The position numbers and the translations under genes are program-made. A model generated the notes under the pieces. The model worked only from the letters and a program-made list of their open reading frames with translations, ran no database searches and was not told where the DNA came from. Of a stretch of 64,000 bases of DNA, positions 45,666 to 57,302 are shown piece after piece (positions within the stretch are counted from its first letter, which is position 1; each line of letters begins with the position of its first letter). The stretch lies in assembly GCF_001483755.1 (NCBI RefSeq), contig NZ_LQBK01000002.1, positions 71,041-135,040 on the forward strand. Direction: 5' to 3'. Source of the stretch: Kocuria rosea subsp. polaris (GTDB taxonomy: Bacteria; Actinomycetota; Actinomycetes; Actinomycetales; Micrococcaceae).

Positions 45666-47147
45666 TCAGGCGTCGTCGTGCGCCTGCAGGAACTCGTAGA
45701 CCTCGCGCTCGTCGACGCCCGGGAAGGCCCCCTCCGGGAGGGCGGCCAGCACGTGCGAGTGCGCCCGGGTGTTGGGCCAGGCGTGCCCGGCCCACACGCG
45801 GCTGAGCTCCTCGGGCGGACGCCGGCAGCACGAGGGGTCGGGGCACGTCGACACGGTGCGGTGCGGGGTGTCGCGGCCGCGGAACCAGCGGGCGTCGGTG
45901 AAGGCGACGCCCACGCCGATCGAGAACGCGCCCTGGCCCGAGAGCTCCGTGCGCGTGGAGCACCAGTACGTGCCGGAGGGGGTGTCCGTGTACTGGGCGA
46001 ACGCCGTGAACTGGTTGGGCTGGTCGAACACGGTGCGCCCGGACCACTTGCGGCACGAGATCTGGCCCTCGATCGCGCCGGTGTGGTCCGTGGGGAACGC
46101 CAGGCCGTTGTTCTCGTAGGCCTTGTGGATCACCCCGGACGAGTGCACCTTGTGGAAGTGGGTCCGGATGCCCAGGTGGCGGGTCGCCAGGTTCGTGAAG
46201 CGGTGCCCCGCCGTCTCGTGCGAGACGGCGAAGCGGTCCTTGAGGTCCTCCAGGAACAGGTCCCGGTTCCGCTTGGCCTCGAGCAGGAACGGGACGGTCT
46301 TGTCCTCCGGCAGCATCACCGCGGCCGCGAAGTAGTTGCTCTGCACCCGCTGGGCGAGGAACTCGGCGTAGTCCTTCGGGGGCTCGTGGCCCAGCACCTG
46401 GTGGCCCACGGCCTGGAGCAGCACCGCGCGGGGGTCGTGGTCCGCCCGCGGGCTCTGCACGAGGTAGATCCGCCGGTTGAGCAGGTCGGTCACCGAGCGC
46501 GTCGAGTGCGGCAGGTCGGTGACGTGGTGGATGCTGTAGCCGAGCCGGCCCACCATCTCGGAGATCACGGAGTTGGACACGGGGCCCGATGAGTAGCCGC
46601 CCAGCGTCAGCAGCTCCTTGGCGGCCTGCTCCAGGTCGGGGAAGTAGTTGTCCTGCTCCCGCATGAGCCGGCGCAGCTGCACGTTGGCCCGGCGGGCCTC
46701 CTCCGGGGTGGCCGAGTTCTTCTCGAGGGCCTCCGCCAGCCGCTCCTGCAGGCCCACGAGGGCCTCGAGCACCTCGGTGGACAGGGCGGAGCTGACGCGG
46801 ACGGTCGGCAGCCCCAGCTGCTCGTAGAACGGGGAGCGCTGGGCGCGCTCGAGCTGGATCTCGAGCGCCTCGCGACGGTTCCCGGGCTCGGCCCCGAGCA
46901 GGGCGTCCACGCTCGTGCCCAGGACCTCGGCGAGGCGCTGCAGCAGGCTCAGCCGGGGCTCGCGCCGCCCGTTCTCGATCACGGACAGCTGCGACGTGGC
47001 GGTGCCGGCCCGGTCCGCGAGCTCCGCGAGCGTCAGCCCCCGGTCCTTGCGCAGCGCCCGGATGCGCCGGCCGAGACCGATCAGGTCGGTGGTGCCGGAC
47101 TGCTCGGCCGACGTCGGTTCCTCGTAGCCCCAGGCGCTGGTCGTCAT
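45666..47147 (-). CDS. ramB: RamB-like XRE-family regulator of acetate metabolism
   Basis: A 493-residue regulator. Residues about 25-85 are an XRE helix-turn-helix ([37 protein letters not shown]). The middle has an ImmA/IrrE-like domain (about residues 200-300) in which the usual HExxH appears as GHQVLGH. The C-terminal DUF2083-type domain carries several Cys residues ([16 protein letters not shown]). This is the domain order of RamB/ScfR, the regulator of glyoxylate shunt genes in Corynebacterium and Mycobacterium. It is divergent from aceA, as expected. The ATG is leaderless by spacing. Confidence 0.88.
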   Translation of the reverse strand: MTTSAWGYEEPTSAEQSGTTDLIGLGRRIRALRKDRGLTLAELADRAGTATSQLSVIENGRREPRLSLLQRLAEVLGTSVDALLGAEPGNRREALEIQLERAQRSPFYEQLGLPTVRVSSALSTEVLEALVGLQERLAEALEKNSATPEEARRANVQLRRLMREQDNYFPDLEQAAKELLTLGGYSSGPVSNSVISEMVGRLGYSIHHVTDLPHSTRSVTDLLNRRIYLVQSPRADHDPRAVLLQAVGHQVLGHEPPKDYAEFLAQRVQSNYFAAAVMLPEDKTVPFLLEAKRNRDLFLEDLKDRFAVSHETAGHRFTNLATRHLGIRTHFHKVHSSGVIHKAYENNGLAFPTDHTGAIEGQISCRKWSGRTVFDQPNQFTAFAQYTDTPSGTYWCSTRTELSGQGAFSIGVGVAFTDARWFRGRDTPHRTVSTCPDPSCCRRPPEELSRVWAGHAWPNTRAHSHVLAALPEGAFPGVDEREVYEFLQAHDDA

Positions 47148-47150
47148 TTC

Positions 47151-47201
47151 TTCACCCTACGTGAAAAAGGACGAAAGTTCACGAAGAAATGTGGGGTTCA
47201 C
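47151..47201. promoter_or_regulatory. TTCAC/GTGAA repeats between ramB and aceA
   Basis: A palindrome TTCAC-N5-GTGAA (47151-47165) covers the leaderless -10 of ramB (TAGGGT, 47159-47154, 6 nt before the ATG). Further TTCAC copies lie at 47178-47182 (at the ramB -35 position) and 47197-47201. They could bind the RamB-like protein or another acetate/carbon regulator. The known corynebacterial RamB site is different in sequence, so this is inference from position. Confidence 0.5.
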
Positions 47202-47310
47202 CCGGTCCGAACTGGGGCAAAGTGGGATGTGTCACCACGGGAGAGCGAACTTCCCGGTGACCCACAAGCCGACGAGCACCCGTCCACGGACCACTCAACG
47301 AGGAGCCGAC

Positions 47311-48594
<1,284 letters not shown>

Positions 48595-48729
48595 GCTGAG
48601 CGGCGGCGACCGGCCGGGGGCCCGACGGGGTCCCCGGCCGCACCGCATCCAACGACGACCCGCTCCGGTCCGCACCGGAGCCGCCCCACCCGATCTTCCC
48701 CAGGACACTCTTCAGGCGAGGAACCAGCC

Positions 48730-50406
<1,677 letters not shown>

Positions 50407-51336
50407 GCGGTCCACCGGGCCGGGTCCACGACCCAGGGCTCCCGGGGCAGGACGTCCTCGTCGAGGACGGCGAGGACGTCCCGGGCCGTCCGGACCGGAC
50501 CCGGGAGGCGCAGCGACGCGGCCATCCGGGCCAGCACCTCCTCGGCGCCGTGACCCGCCGCCGCGAGCTCGGCGAGGGTCACGGCGCCGTCGCGCTTGGC
50601 GAGGCGCTGCCCGTGCGCGTTGAGCACGAGCGGGACGTGCACCCACTCCGGCTCGTCCAGTCCGAGCACCGAGGCCAGGTACGCCTGCCGGGGGGTGGAG
50701 GGCAGCAGGTCGTCGCCCCGGACCACCTGGTCCACGCCCTGGTGGGCGTCGTCCAGGACCACCGCGAGGTTGTAGGCGGGGCGGCCGTCGTTGCGCAGCA
50801 GCACGAAGTCGTCGACGAGCCCGGTGTACGCCCCGGCCCAGCGGTCCACGACCGTGCGGGAGCGCACGTCCGCGCGCAGCCGCACCGCGGGGGGCCGCTC
50901 CCGCCGGCGCCGTGCCCGCTCGGCGTCGCCGAGGTCCCGGCACGTGCCCGGATAGGCGCCCGGCGCCCCGTGCGGCGCGCTCGCGGCCGCCTGGATCTCC
51001 CGGCGGGTGCAGAAGCACTCGTAGGTGCGCCCCGCCGCGGTGAGCCGCTCCACCACGGCCCGGTGCTCGGCCTCCCGCGAGGACTGCAGCAGCGGCGGGC
51101 CGTCCCAGTCGAGGCCGAGCCGGGCGAGGTCAGCCAGCTGCCGCTCGGCCGACCCCGGCCGCACCCGGTCGATGTCCTCGACGCGCAGGACGAAGCGCCG
51201 GCCCGTCGAGCGCGCGAGGGCCCACGCGAGCAGCGCCGTGCGGAGGTTGCCGAGGTGGAGGTCCCCGGAGGGCGACGGAGCATAGCGGCCGGCGCCTCCG
51301 ACCGCACGGTCCGAGGCGGAAGTGGTCATGGGTGCC

Positions 51337-51342
51337 AGGATA
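51337..51342 (-). promoter_or_regulatory. -10 hexamer of the leaderless gluQ promoter
   Basis: Minus-strand TATCCT ends 7 nt before the ATG; it lies back to back with the -10 of the MBL hydrolase gene (51358-51363), only 15 bp away. Confidence 0.5.
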
Positions 51343-51357
51343 GCCAGCGGCGGTCGG

Positions 51358-51363
51358 TACCCT
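51358..51363 (+). promoter_or_regulatory. -10 hexamer of a leaderless promoter
   Basis: TACCCT ends 6 nt before the GTG at 51370. Confidence 0.55.
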
Positions 51364-51369
51364 GGTCGA

Positions 51370-52263
51370 GTGGCGCGCATCAACGAAATCCGCGACGGCG
51401 TCTTCGCCGTGAGCACGGACAACTGGAGGCTCAACTCCGGTGTCGTGCTCGGGACCCGGCGCGCCCTCGTGATCGACACGGGAGCGGGCCCGCGCCAGGC
51501 CCGGGAGATCCTGGGGGCCGTCCGCTCGCTCACGGGCCTGCCGCTGACGGTCGTGAACACCCACGCCCACTACGACCACTTCCTGGGCAACGCCGTGTTC
51601 CAGCGCGCCGGGGCCGAGGACTTCTGGGCCCACCGCGGCTGCGCGGCGGCGATCGAGGCGCACGGGGACTTCCAGCGCTCGTTCGTGGGCATCCACGAGC
51701 CCGAGATGGCCGCCGCCGAGGGACCGGACACCCGTCTCGTCGTGCCCAACCGGCACCTGCCGGGCACGGGCCGGCGCCCCGCCCTCACCCGGGTGGACCT
51801 GGGGGAGCGCGCGGCCGTGCTCTTCTCCTTCGGGCCGGGCCACACCGACAACGACCTCTGCGTGGGCGTCGACGACGTCGTGTTCACCGGGGACCTCGTG
51901 GAGCAGGGCGCCGACCCCAGCTTCGACGACTCCTACCCGCGGGGCTGGGCCTCGGCCCTCGAGAACCTGGCCGCCCTCGACCGGTACCAGGTCTTCGTCC
52001 CCGGCCACGGCAACCCCGTGGAGCGCGGCTACGTGCTCCAGCAGGCCCGGCTCATGCGCACGGCGATCGACCGGGTGGACGCGAGCGAGGCCGCGGCGGC
52101 GCAGCCCGACGGCATGCGCCCCGTGACCGCCTCGATGTTCCGCCTGCCCTACAACGCGGGGGCGGCACGGATCCTGCTGGACCGGCTCGAGCGGATCAGG
52201 GCCGAGGACGCCGCGACCGAGGAGCTTGCAGCGCTGTCAGCGCCGCAGCCGCCAGCAGACTGA
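51370..52263 (+). CDS. MBL-fold metallo-hydrolase
   Basis: A 297-residue metallo-beta-lactamase-fold hydrolase. The zinc motif HxHxDH is VNTHAHYDHFLGN (near residue 61), with further ligands in GPGHTDND and PGHGNPV. The fold covers a wide range (glyoxalase II, lactonases, quinol or thiol hydrolases); no specific substrate can be named. No signal peptide. The 68 bp at its 3' end overlap the convergent PAP2 gene. Confidence 0.88.
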   Translation: MARINEIRDGVFAVSTDNWRLNSGVVLGTRRALVIDTGAGPRQAREILGAVRSLTGLPLTVVNTHAHYDHFLGNAVFQRAGAEDFWAHRGCAAAIEAHGDFQRSFVGIHEPEMAAAEGPDTRLVVPNRHLPGTGRRPALTRVDLGERAAVLFSFGPGHTDNDLCVGVDDVVFTGDLVEQGADPSFDDSYPRGWASALENLAALDRYQVFVPGHGNPVERGYVLQQARLMRTAIDRVDASEAAAAQPDGMRPVTASMFRLPYNAGAARILLDRLERIRAEDAATEELAALSAPQPPAD

Positions 52264-53044
52264 CGCCCAGGATCGCCGCGCACGCCGCGACCGCGGCCCA
52301 GCCGCCGCCCGGGACGCGCAGGGCCGCCCAGAGCGGCAGCAGGCCGGCCAGGATCGATCCCGCGCCGAGGACGGCCAGCAGGACGGTCAGGCCCCCGCCC
52401 GGCGCCGGACGCTCCACGGGCCCGGTCAGCCGCAGCACCAGGCCGCCCAGGGCCGCCCAGCCCGCCACGACCAGCAGCGCCGCCACCACGTCCGAGGGCC
52501 GGTGCCAGCCGTTCAGCAGCGTGGCCACCCCGGTCGCGGTCATGGCCCCCGCCCCGAGGAGCGCGACGAACGGCCGGGACGGGGCGGGCGCCGCGAGCAG
52601 CACCACCGCCACGGCGGCGGCCGCGGCGGCCGTGTGCCCGGACGGGAAGGAGTTGACGGCGGCCTCCTGGATCCCGAGGTCGGGCTTCTCCAGCAGCACC
52701 CGCTTGAGCAGCTGGACCGTCAGGTTGGAGAGCAGGACGACCGCCGCCCCGACCACGGCCGGGGCGAGGCGCCGGGAGCGCACGGCCAGGACCGCGAGGC
52801 ACAGGGCCGAGACCGCGCCCACCGCCCACGGGACCGCGTCGAGCAGCTGGCCGACACGGTCGGACAGGTCCGGGAAGGCGTGGTTCGCCTGGCGCAGGGC
52901 CAGTTCGTCGAGCCACTGCCCGGTCGCCGTGGTCAGGGCCACGACCCCGACCAGCGCCGCCGCCGCCCACGCGGCGGCGGCGCCGAACAGGTGGCCCAGG
53001 ACCTGCAGGAAGGTGGGAGCGGGGCGGCGGGCGGTGGTGGTCAT
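52196..53044 (-). CDS. PAP2-family membrane phosphatase
   Basis: A 282-residue membrane protein with the lipid phosphatase signature: NSFPSGHTAAAAAA (PSGH, near residue 140) and LNGWHRPSDVVAALL (the SRxxxxxHxxxD region, in which the usual SR is replaced by LN). The first motif KxxxxxxRP appears diverged (LKRVLLEKPDLG). Six or more membrane helices, so it would dephosphorylate a lipid such as undecaprenyl or phosphatidylglycerol phosphate on the outer face. I start at the ATG at 53044 because AGGAG lies just before it. Convergent overlap of 68 bp with the MBL gene. Confidence 0.82.
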   Translation of the reverse strand: MTTTARRPAPTFLQVLGHLFGAAAAWAAAALVGVVALTTATGQWLDELALRQANHAFPDLSDRVGQLLDAVPWAVGAVSALCLAVLAVRSRRLAPAVVGAAVVLLSNLTVQLLKRVLLEKPDLGIQEAAVNSFPSGHTAAAAAAVAVVLLAAPAPSRPFVALLGAGAMTATGVATLLNGWHRPSDVVAALLVVAGWAALGGLVLRLTGPVERPAPGGGLTVLLAVLGAGSILAGLLPLWAALRVPGGGWAAVAACAAILGVSLLAAAALTALQAPRSRRPRP

Positions 53045-53160
53045 CGAGCTCCTGGGCGGTGGGGCGGGGCGTGCGGGTGCCGGCACGGCCACGGCCGTGC
53101 CGGCACCCGCGGAGCCCTCATTCTTCCACGCACGCATCGGAGCAGGCTGAGAAGCGCCCC

Positions 53161-53166
53161 TAGGCT
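53161..53166 (+). promoter_or_regulatory. -10 hexamer of the leaderless menC promoter
   Basis: TAGGCT ends 6 nt before the ATG at 53173. Confidence 0.55.
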
Positions 53167-53172
53167 GGGGGC

Positions 53173-54180
53173 ATGCTCCCTGCCGCGGACCTGCCCCCGC
53201 TCGACGACCTGCTCGCGGACGCGCACGTCGTCGCCCTCCCGATGCGCGTGCGCTTCCGCGGCATCGACGTGCGCGAGACGGTGCTCCTGCGCGGCCCCGC
53301 GGGGTGGGGGGAGTTCGGCCCGTTCCCGGAGTACGGCGACGCCGAGTCCGGCGCGTGGCTGCGCGCCGCCGCCGACGCGGCGTGGCACGGCTTCCCGACG
53401 CCCCGGCGCACGCGCGTGCCCGTCAACGCGACCGTGCCCGCCGTGCCGGCGGCCCGCGTCCCGGACGTGCTCGCCGGCTTCGGGGGCGGTGTGCGCGCGG
53501 TCAAGGTCAAGGTCGCCGAGCGCGGCCAGGGCCCGGAGGACGACGACGCCCGGGTCGCGGCGGTGCGGGCCCTGCTGCCGGAGGCGGAGCTGCGGGTGGA
53601 CGCGAACGGCGGCTGGGACGTGCCCACGGCGCTCGAGGCCCTGGAGCGGCTGGGGCGGCACGGGCTCGCGTACGCGGAGCAGCCGGTGCCCACGATCGAG
53701 GGTCTCGCGGCCGTCCGGGCGGGCCTCGCCGACCGGGGCGTGCCGGTGCTGGTGGCCGCGGACGAGTCCGTGCGCAAGGAGAGCGATCCCCTGGCGGTGG
53801 CCCGGGCGGGCGCCGCCGACCTGCTCGTGGTCAAGGCGGCCCCGCTCGGCGGGGTGCGCCGGGCCCTGGAGGTGGTCGCGCAGGCCGGGCTGCCCGCGGT
53901 GGTCAGCTCCGCCCTGGACTCCTCGGTGGGCATCCGGGCGGGTCTCGCGCTCGCCGCCGCCCTGCCCGAGCTGCCGTACGCGTGCGGGCTCGGGACCGTG
54001 TCCCTCATGCGGGCGGACGTCCTGCGGGATCCGCTGCGGCCGGTGGGCGGGATGCTCGAGCTGCGGGACGCGGTCCCGGACCCCGCGCTGCTGGAGCGCC
54101 ACGCGGTGCCCGCCGACCGGCGCCGGTGGTGGCTGGAGCGGGTGCGCCGGGTGCACGCCCTGGTCGCGGCTCAGGGCTGA
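53173..54180 (+). CDS. menC: o-Succinylbenzoate synthase
   Basis: A 335-residue enolase-superfamily enzyme that dehydrates SHCHC to o-succinylbenzoate. The KxK base motif is VKVKVAERG (near residue 115). Metal ligands are RVDANGGWD, YAEQPVP and AADESVRK; the second lysine is LVVKAAPLGG. It is in its own transcription unit, 17 kb from menB/menE/menA and 3 kb from menD. Its last 10 bp overlap the convergent His-rich hypothetical gene. Confidence 0.93.
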   Translation: MLPAADLPPLDDLLADAHVVALPMRVRFRGIDVRETVLLRGPAGWGEFGPFPEYGDAESGAWLRAAADAAWHGFPTPRRTRVPVNATVPAVPAARVPDVLAGFGGGVRAVKVKVAERGQGPEDDDARVAAVRALLPEAELRVDANGGWDVPTALEALERLGRHGLAYAEQPVPTIEGLAAVRAGLADRGVPVLVAADESVRKESDPLAVARAGAADLLVVKAAPLGGVRRALEVVAQAGLPAVVSSALDSSVGIRAGLALAAALPELPYACGLGTVSLMRADVLRDPLRPVGGMLELRDAVPDPALLERHAVPADRRRWWLERVRRVHALVAAQG

Positions 54181-54575
54181 GCGGCGCCTCCCAGGACCTC
54201 GGCCCGCAGCCGGTCCAGGTCCACGGGCTCGCCCTCGCGCAGCCCGTGGCGGCGGACCCACGCCCGGGCGGCGCGCCAGACGTCGTCGCGGCCGAGCTCC
54301 ACGTCGGGGTGGGCGGCGCCGATCCGCGTCTGGGCCGGGTGCTCGGGGTCGTCGCCCGTGAAGGAGAAGACCGCCACGGGACTGCAGGCGAGGCCCACCA
54401 CCCCGCGGACGGAGGCGATGACGCGCCCGTGCAGGCAGTCCCCCGGGTGCAGGTCCCAGGCGCGGTGGACGTGCCGGCAGTCCACGGCCGCGCGCCGGTG
54501 CCCGTGCGCGTGGCGGTGAGCGGGTTCCCAGTGGTCATGCGGGGTGATCGGTGCCGGCCCCGGTTCCGTGTGCAT
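54171..54575 (-). CDS. Hypothetical His-rich small protein
   Basis: A 134-residue protein I do not recognise. The N-terminal half is rich in His with some Cys (HDHWEPAHRHAHGHRR; CRHVHRAWDLHPGDCLHG), which could bind metal. The C-terminal half is mixed and ends with a helix-like DRLRAEVLG. No signal or membrane segment. The ATG at 54575 has GAGGGAGG 7-8 nt upstream, which is the main support for a real gene. It overlaps the menC end by 10 bp. It could be a metal-handling protein; this is speculation. Confidence 0.55.
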   Translation of the reverse strand: MHTEPGPAPITPHDHWEPAHRHAHGHRRAAVDCRHVHRAWDLHPGDCLHGRVIASVRGVVGLACSPVAVFSFTGDDPEHPAQTRIGAAHPDVELGRDDVWRAARAWVRRHGLREGEPVDLDRLRAEVLGGAAQP

Positions 54576-54957
54576 TCCGCGCCTCCCTCGACGGCGTCCG
54601 GCCCGCCCGCGTCCGTCCACGGTGGCACGGCCCGTGGGCGGGTGGGGCAGAAGGAGGGGGGGTCTTCCGGAGTTCCCGGTCACGGTCCGGGGCGCTGGAC
54701 GGATGGGGACGGCCTGACGGCACGAGCATCCCAGAACCGGGGCGGGGGCGGAATCGGCCGGCGCATTGTTTCTTCCTGTGAACGCGCACCAGGGACGGAC
54801 GCACTGACCAGGAGGGGGTCCGTCCCCGGCCGGTCACCGCTCGTTCACCCGCGGTTCGTGCGGCAGCCCCCGCCCCCTCACCGGGCGGTGGTGCAGTGGC
54901 GGAGCACCCGTTCCCCGACCGCGGTCCGCCGCGGCCCCGACCCTCCCTGGGGGAGCC
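54576..54957 (+). other. 382-bp non-coding region before phoX
   Basis: No gene is supported here. It contains the start-proximal region of the leftward His-rich gene and an AT-richer patch (around 54765-54785). The three 11-bp direct repeats at 54832-54864 are listed separately. A reverse-orientation GTTCAC lies at about 54778-54784. I do not see a clear -10/-35 pair for phoX. Confidence 0.6.
54832..54864 (+). promoter_or_regulatory. PHO box (PhoP binding site) upstream of phoX
   Basis: Three direct repeat units spaced exactly 11 bp: GGTCACCGCTC (54832-54842), GTTCACCCGCG (54843-54853) and GTTCGTGCGGC (54854-54864). The first seven bases of units 1 and 2 match GTTCACC, the core of actinobacterial PHO boxes, and the third is degenerate. 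Located about 95 bp before the ATG of a phosphatase gene, so phosphate starvation control by PhoR-PhoP is very plausible. Confidence 0.7.
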
Positions 54958-57156
54958 ATGACCGACACCGCCAAGCGCACCTTCCTCCCGCTGCTGGGCC
55001 ACACCCGTGGCAAGCGCAGCCCCCTCACCTGTCAGCTGAAGTGCGGCAGCGCCTGCGCCGGCCCGGAGTGCAACACCTCCGGCAACGGCTATTTCCGCGA
55101 CATCGCGAGCGCCGCCCTGACCCGCCGGTCCGCCCTGGGCCTGGGCGCCGCGGCGGCCGTGACCGTCGGCGTCGCCGGGGCCGTCCCCGAGGCCGCCCAG
55201 GCCCATGGCCGCGGCCGCTCCGGGCTGTCCTTCGCCCCGATCTCCCCCGTGCCGAACACCGTGGACGACCTCACGGTCCCCGAGGGCTTCGACTGGTCCC
55301 CGATCATCCGCTGGGGCGACCCGCTGTTCGCGGACTCCCCGGAGTTCGACCCCTATGCGCAGACGCCCGAGGCCCAGGCGCGCCAGTTCGGCTACAACTG
55401 CGACTACCTCGACATCCTCCGCGACCGGGGCGGGCGCACGGCCGTGCTCGTGAGCAACCACGAGTACACCAACGAGAACCTCATGTTCCCGGCCGAGCAG
55501 CAGGACGACCTCCAGCGCGTGGCCGGGGTGGCCCTGGCCGCGCACGGCATGTCCGTGGTCGACCTGACCCGCGCCGGCGCGGGAAAGCCCTGGTCCTACG
55601 TCCGCGGCGGCGCCCGGAACCGGCGCATCACGATGAGCACCCCCTTCCGGGTGGACGGGCCCGCGGCGGGCTCCGACCTGCTGAGGACCCAGGCCGACCC
55701 CGCCGGGGAGCTGGTGCTGGGCACTCTGAACAACTGCGCCGGCGGCACCACCCCGTGGGGCACGGTCCTGTCCGGGGAGGAGAACTTCAACCAGTACTTC
55801 AAGGGCAACGGCTCGCCCGAGCAGCAGCGCTACGGGATCTCCGCCGAGGCCCCGAGCCGCCGCTGGCACAAGGTCGACCCCCGCTTCGACTCGACCGTGC
55901 CGGGCTACGAGAACGAGCCCCACCGCTTCGGCTGGGTCGTGGAGATCGACCCCCAGGACCCGGCCTCCACCCCCGTCAAGCACACGGCCCTGGGCCGCTT
56001 CAAGCACGAGGGCGCCAACGTGCGCGTGGCCGGGGACGGGACCGTGGTGGCCTACTCCTGCGACGACGAGCGCTTCGACTACCTCTACAAGTTCGTCTCG
56101 GCCCAGAAGTACGTCGAGGGCGACCGCGCCCACAACATGACGCTGCTCTCCGAGGGCAACCTCTACGTGGCGCAGTTCACCGGGGACACGGAGGCCGAGA
56201 TCGACGGCTCCGGCCGGCTGCCCTCCGACGGCGCGTTCGACGGCTCCGGGCGGTGGCTGCCGCTCGTCGTGGACGGCGAGTCGGCCGTGGACGGCATGTC
56301 CGTCGAGGAGGTCCTGGTGTTCACCCGCCTGGCCGCGGACCGGGCCGGCGCCACCAAGATGGACCGGCCCGAGGACGTCGAGCCCTCCCCGCACACCGGC
56401 AAGCTCTACGTGGCGCTGACCAACAACACCGACCGCGGCACCCCGGGCAAGGCGGGCCCGGACGAGGCCAACCCGCGCACCCAGAACCGCGACGGCCACG
56501 TGCTCGAGCTCACCGAGCGGAACAACCTCGCCGCCGCGCTGGAGTTCGACTGGAACCTGCTGATCGTGGCCGGGGACCCCTCGAAGAACGCCTCGGCGTA
56601 CTTCGCCGGGTTCCCCGCGGACCAGGTGTCCCCGATCTCCTGCCCGGACAACCTGGCCTTCGACTCCGCGGGCGGCCTGTGGGTCTCCACCGACGGCGCC
56701 CCCGGGACCATCGGCTACAACGACGGGCTGTTCAGGGTGGGCCTGTCCGGGCGCGAGCGCGGCAACGTCGAGCAGTTCCTCGCGGTGCCCCAGGACGCGG
56801 AGACCTGCGGCCCGGTCGTTCACGACGACGACCGGATGGTGTACGTCAACGTCCAGCACCCGGGGGAGGACGGCTCCTTCGAGGAGCCCCGCTCCTACTT
56901 CCCGGACTACGTGGTGGAGACCCGCCAGGGCGAGGGCGAGTGGTCCCTGCCGCGGCCGTCCGTGGCCCAGGTCTTCGCCGTGGGCCGGGGCGGGGAGCCC
57001 GAGTTCCCCGGTGCCATCCACGACGGGCCGGGCCGGGGCCGCAACCAGCACAAGCGCCGCAAGAACGGCGAGCGCGGGCCCCGCTACCGCGGCTACAGGG
57101 GCAAGGCCACCCCGGAGACGAGGACGGCGGCGAGGACCGCGGCCCGCTCCTACTGA
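54958..57156 (+). CDS. phoX: PhoX-family alkaline phosphatase, Tat-exported
   Basis: A 732-residue DUF839/PhoX protein. The Tat signal is in the usual PhoX place, well inside the N terminus: LTRRSALGLGAAAAVTVG (residues about 57-74), preceded by a 50-residue lead with several Cys (TCQLKCGSACAGPECN), seen in other actinobacterial PhoX. Family sequences include VPEGFDWSPIIRWGDPLF, LVSNHEYTNENLMF, SGEENFNQYF and GEDGSFEEPRSYFPDY. PhoX enzymes use calcium and iron to free phosphate from organic esters outside the cell. GGGGGAG precedes the ATG. The C terminus is basic. Confidence 0.92.
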   Translation: MTDTAKRTFLPLLGHTRGKRSPLTCQLKCGSACAGPECNTSGNGYFRDIASAALTRRSALGLGAAAAVTVGVAGAVPEAAQAHGRGRSGLSFAPISPVPNTVDDLTVPEGFDWSPIIRWGDPLFADSPEFDPYAQTPEAQARQFGYNCDYLDILRDRGGRTAVLVSNHEYTNENLMFPAEQQDDLQRVAGVALAAHGMSVVDLTRAGAGKPWSYVRGGARNRRITMSTPFRVDGPAAGSDLLRTQADPAGELVLGTLNNCAGGTTPWGTVLSGEENFNQYFKGNGSPEQQRYGISAEAPSRRWHKVDPRFDSTVPGYENEPHRFGWVVEIDPQDPASTPVKHTALGRFKHEGANVRVAGDGTVVAYSCDDERFDYLYKFVSAQKYVEGDRAHNMTLLSEGNLYVAQFTGDTEAEIDGSGRLPSDGAFDGSGRWLPLVVDGESAVDGMSVEEVLVFTRLAADRAGATKMDRPEDVEPSPHTGKLYVALTNNTDRGTPGKAGPDEANPRTQNRDGHVLELTERNNLAAALEFDWNLLIVAGDPSKNASAYFAGFPADQVSPISCPDNLAFDSAGGLWVSTDGAPGTIGYNDGLFRVGLSGRERGNVEQFLAVPQDAETCGPVVHDDDRMVYVNVQHPGEDGSFEEPRSYFPDYVVETRQGEGEWSLPRPSVAQVFAVGRGGEPEFPGAIHDGPGRGRNQHKRRKNGERGPRYRGYRGKATPETRTAARTAARSY

Positions 57157-57210
57157 GCCCTGCCTCCCGGGCCCTGTCTCCCGAGCCCTGTCCCCGGCGT
57201 CCTGCCCCCG
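57157..57210. repeat. 14-bp tandem repeats between phoX and menD
   Basis: GCCCTGCCTCCCGG (57157-57170), GCCCTGTCTCCCGA (57171-57184) and a 13-bp variant GCCCTGTCCCCGG (57185-57197) follow each other, then a more degenerate copy. They start directly behind the phoX stop. Confidence 0.65.
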
Positions 57211-57288
57211 ACGTCGTTCCGGAGACCTCGGGGCCCACCGCTCCCCGGTCCGCCCCGCGGCGTGCCGGGGAGCGGTGCCCTGCCGGAC

Positions 57289-57294
57289 TACCCT
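57289..57294 (+). promoter_or_regulatory. -10 hexamer of the (near-)leaderless menD promoter
   Basis: TACCCT ends 8 nt before the GTG at 57303; the same hexamer is used at 24789 and 51358. Confidence 0.45.
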
Positions 57295-57302
57295 GGTCTC
57301 CT

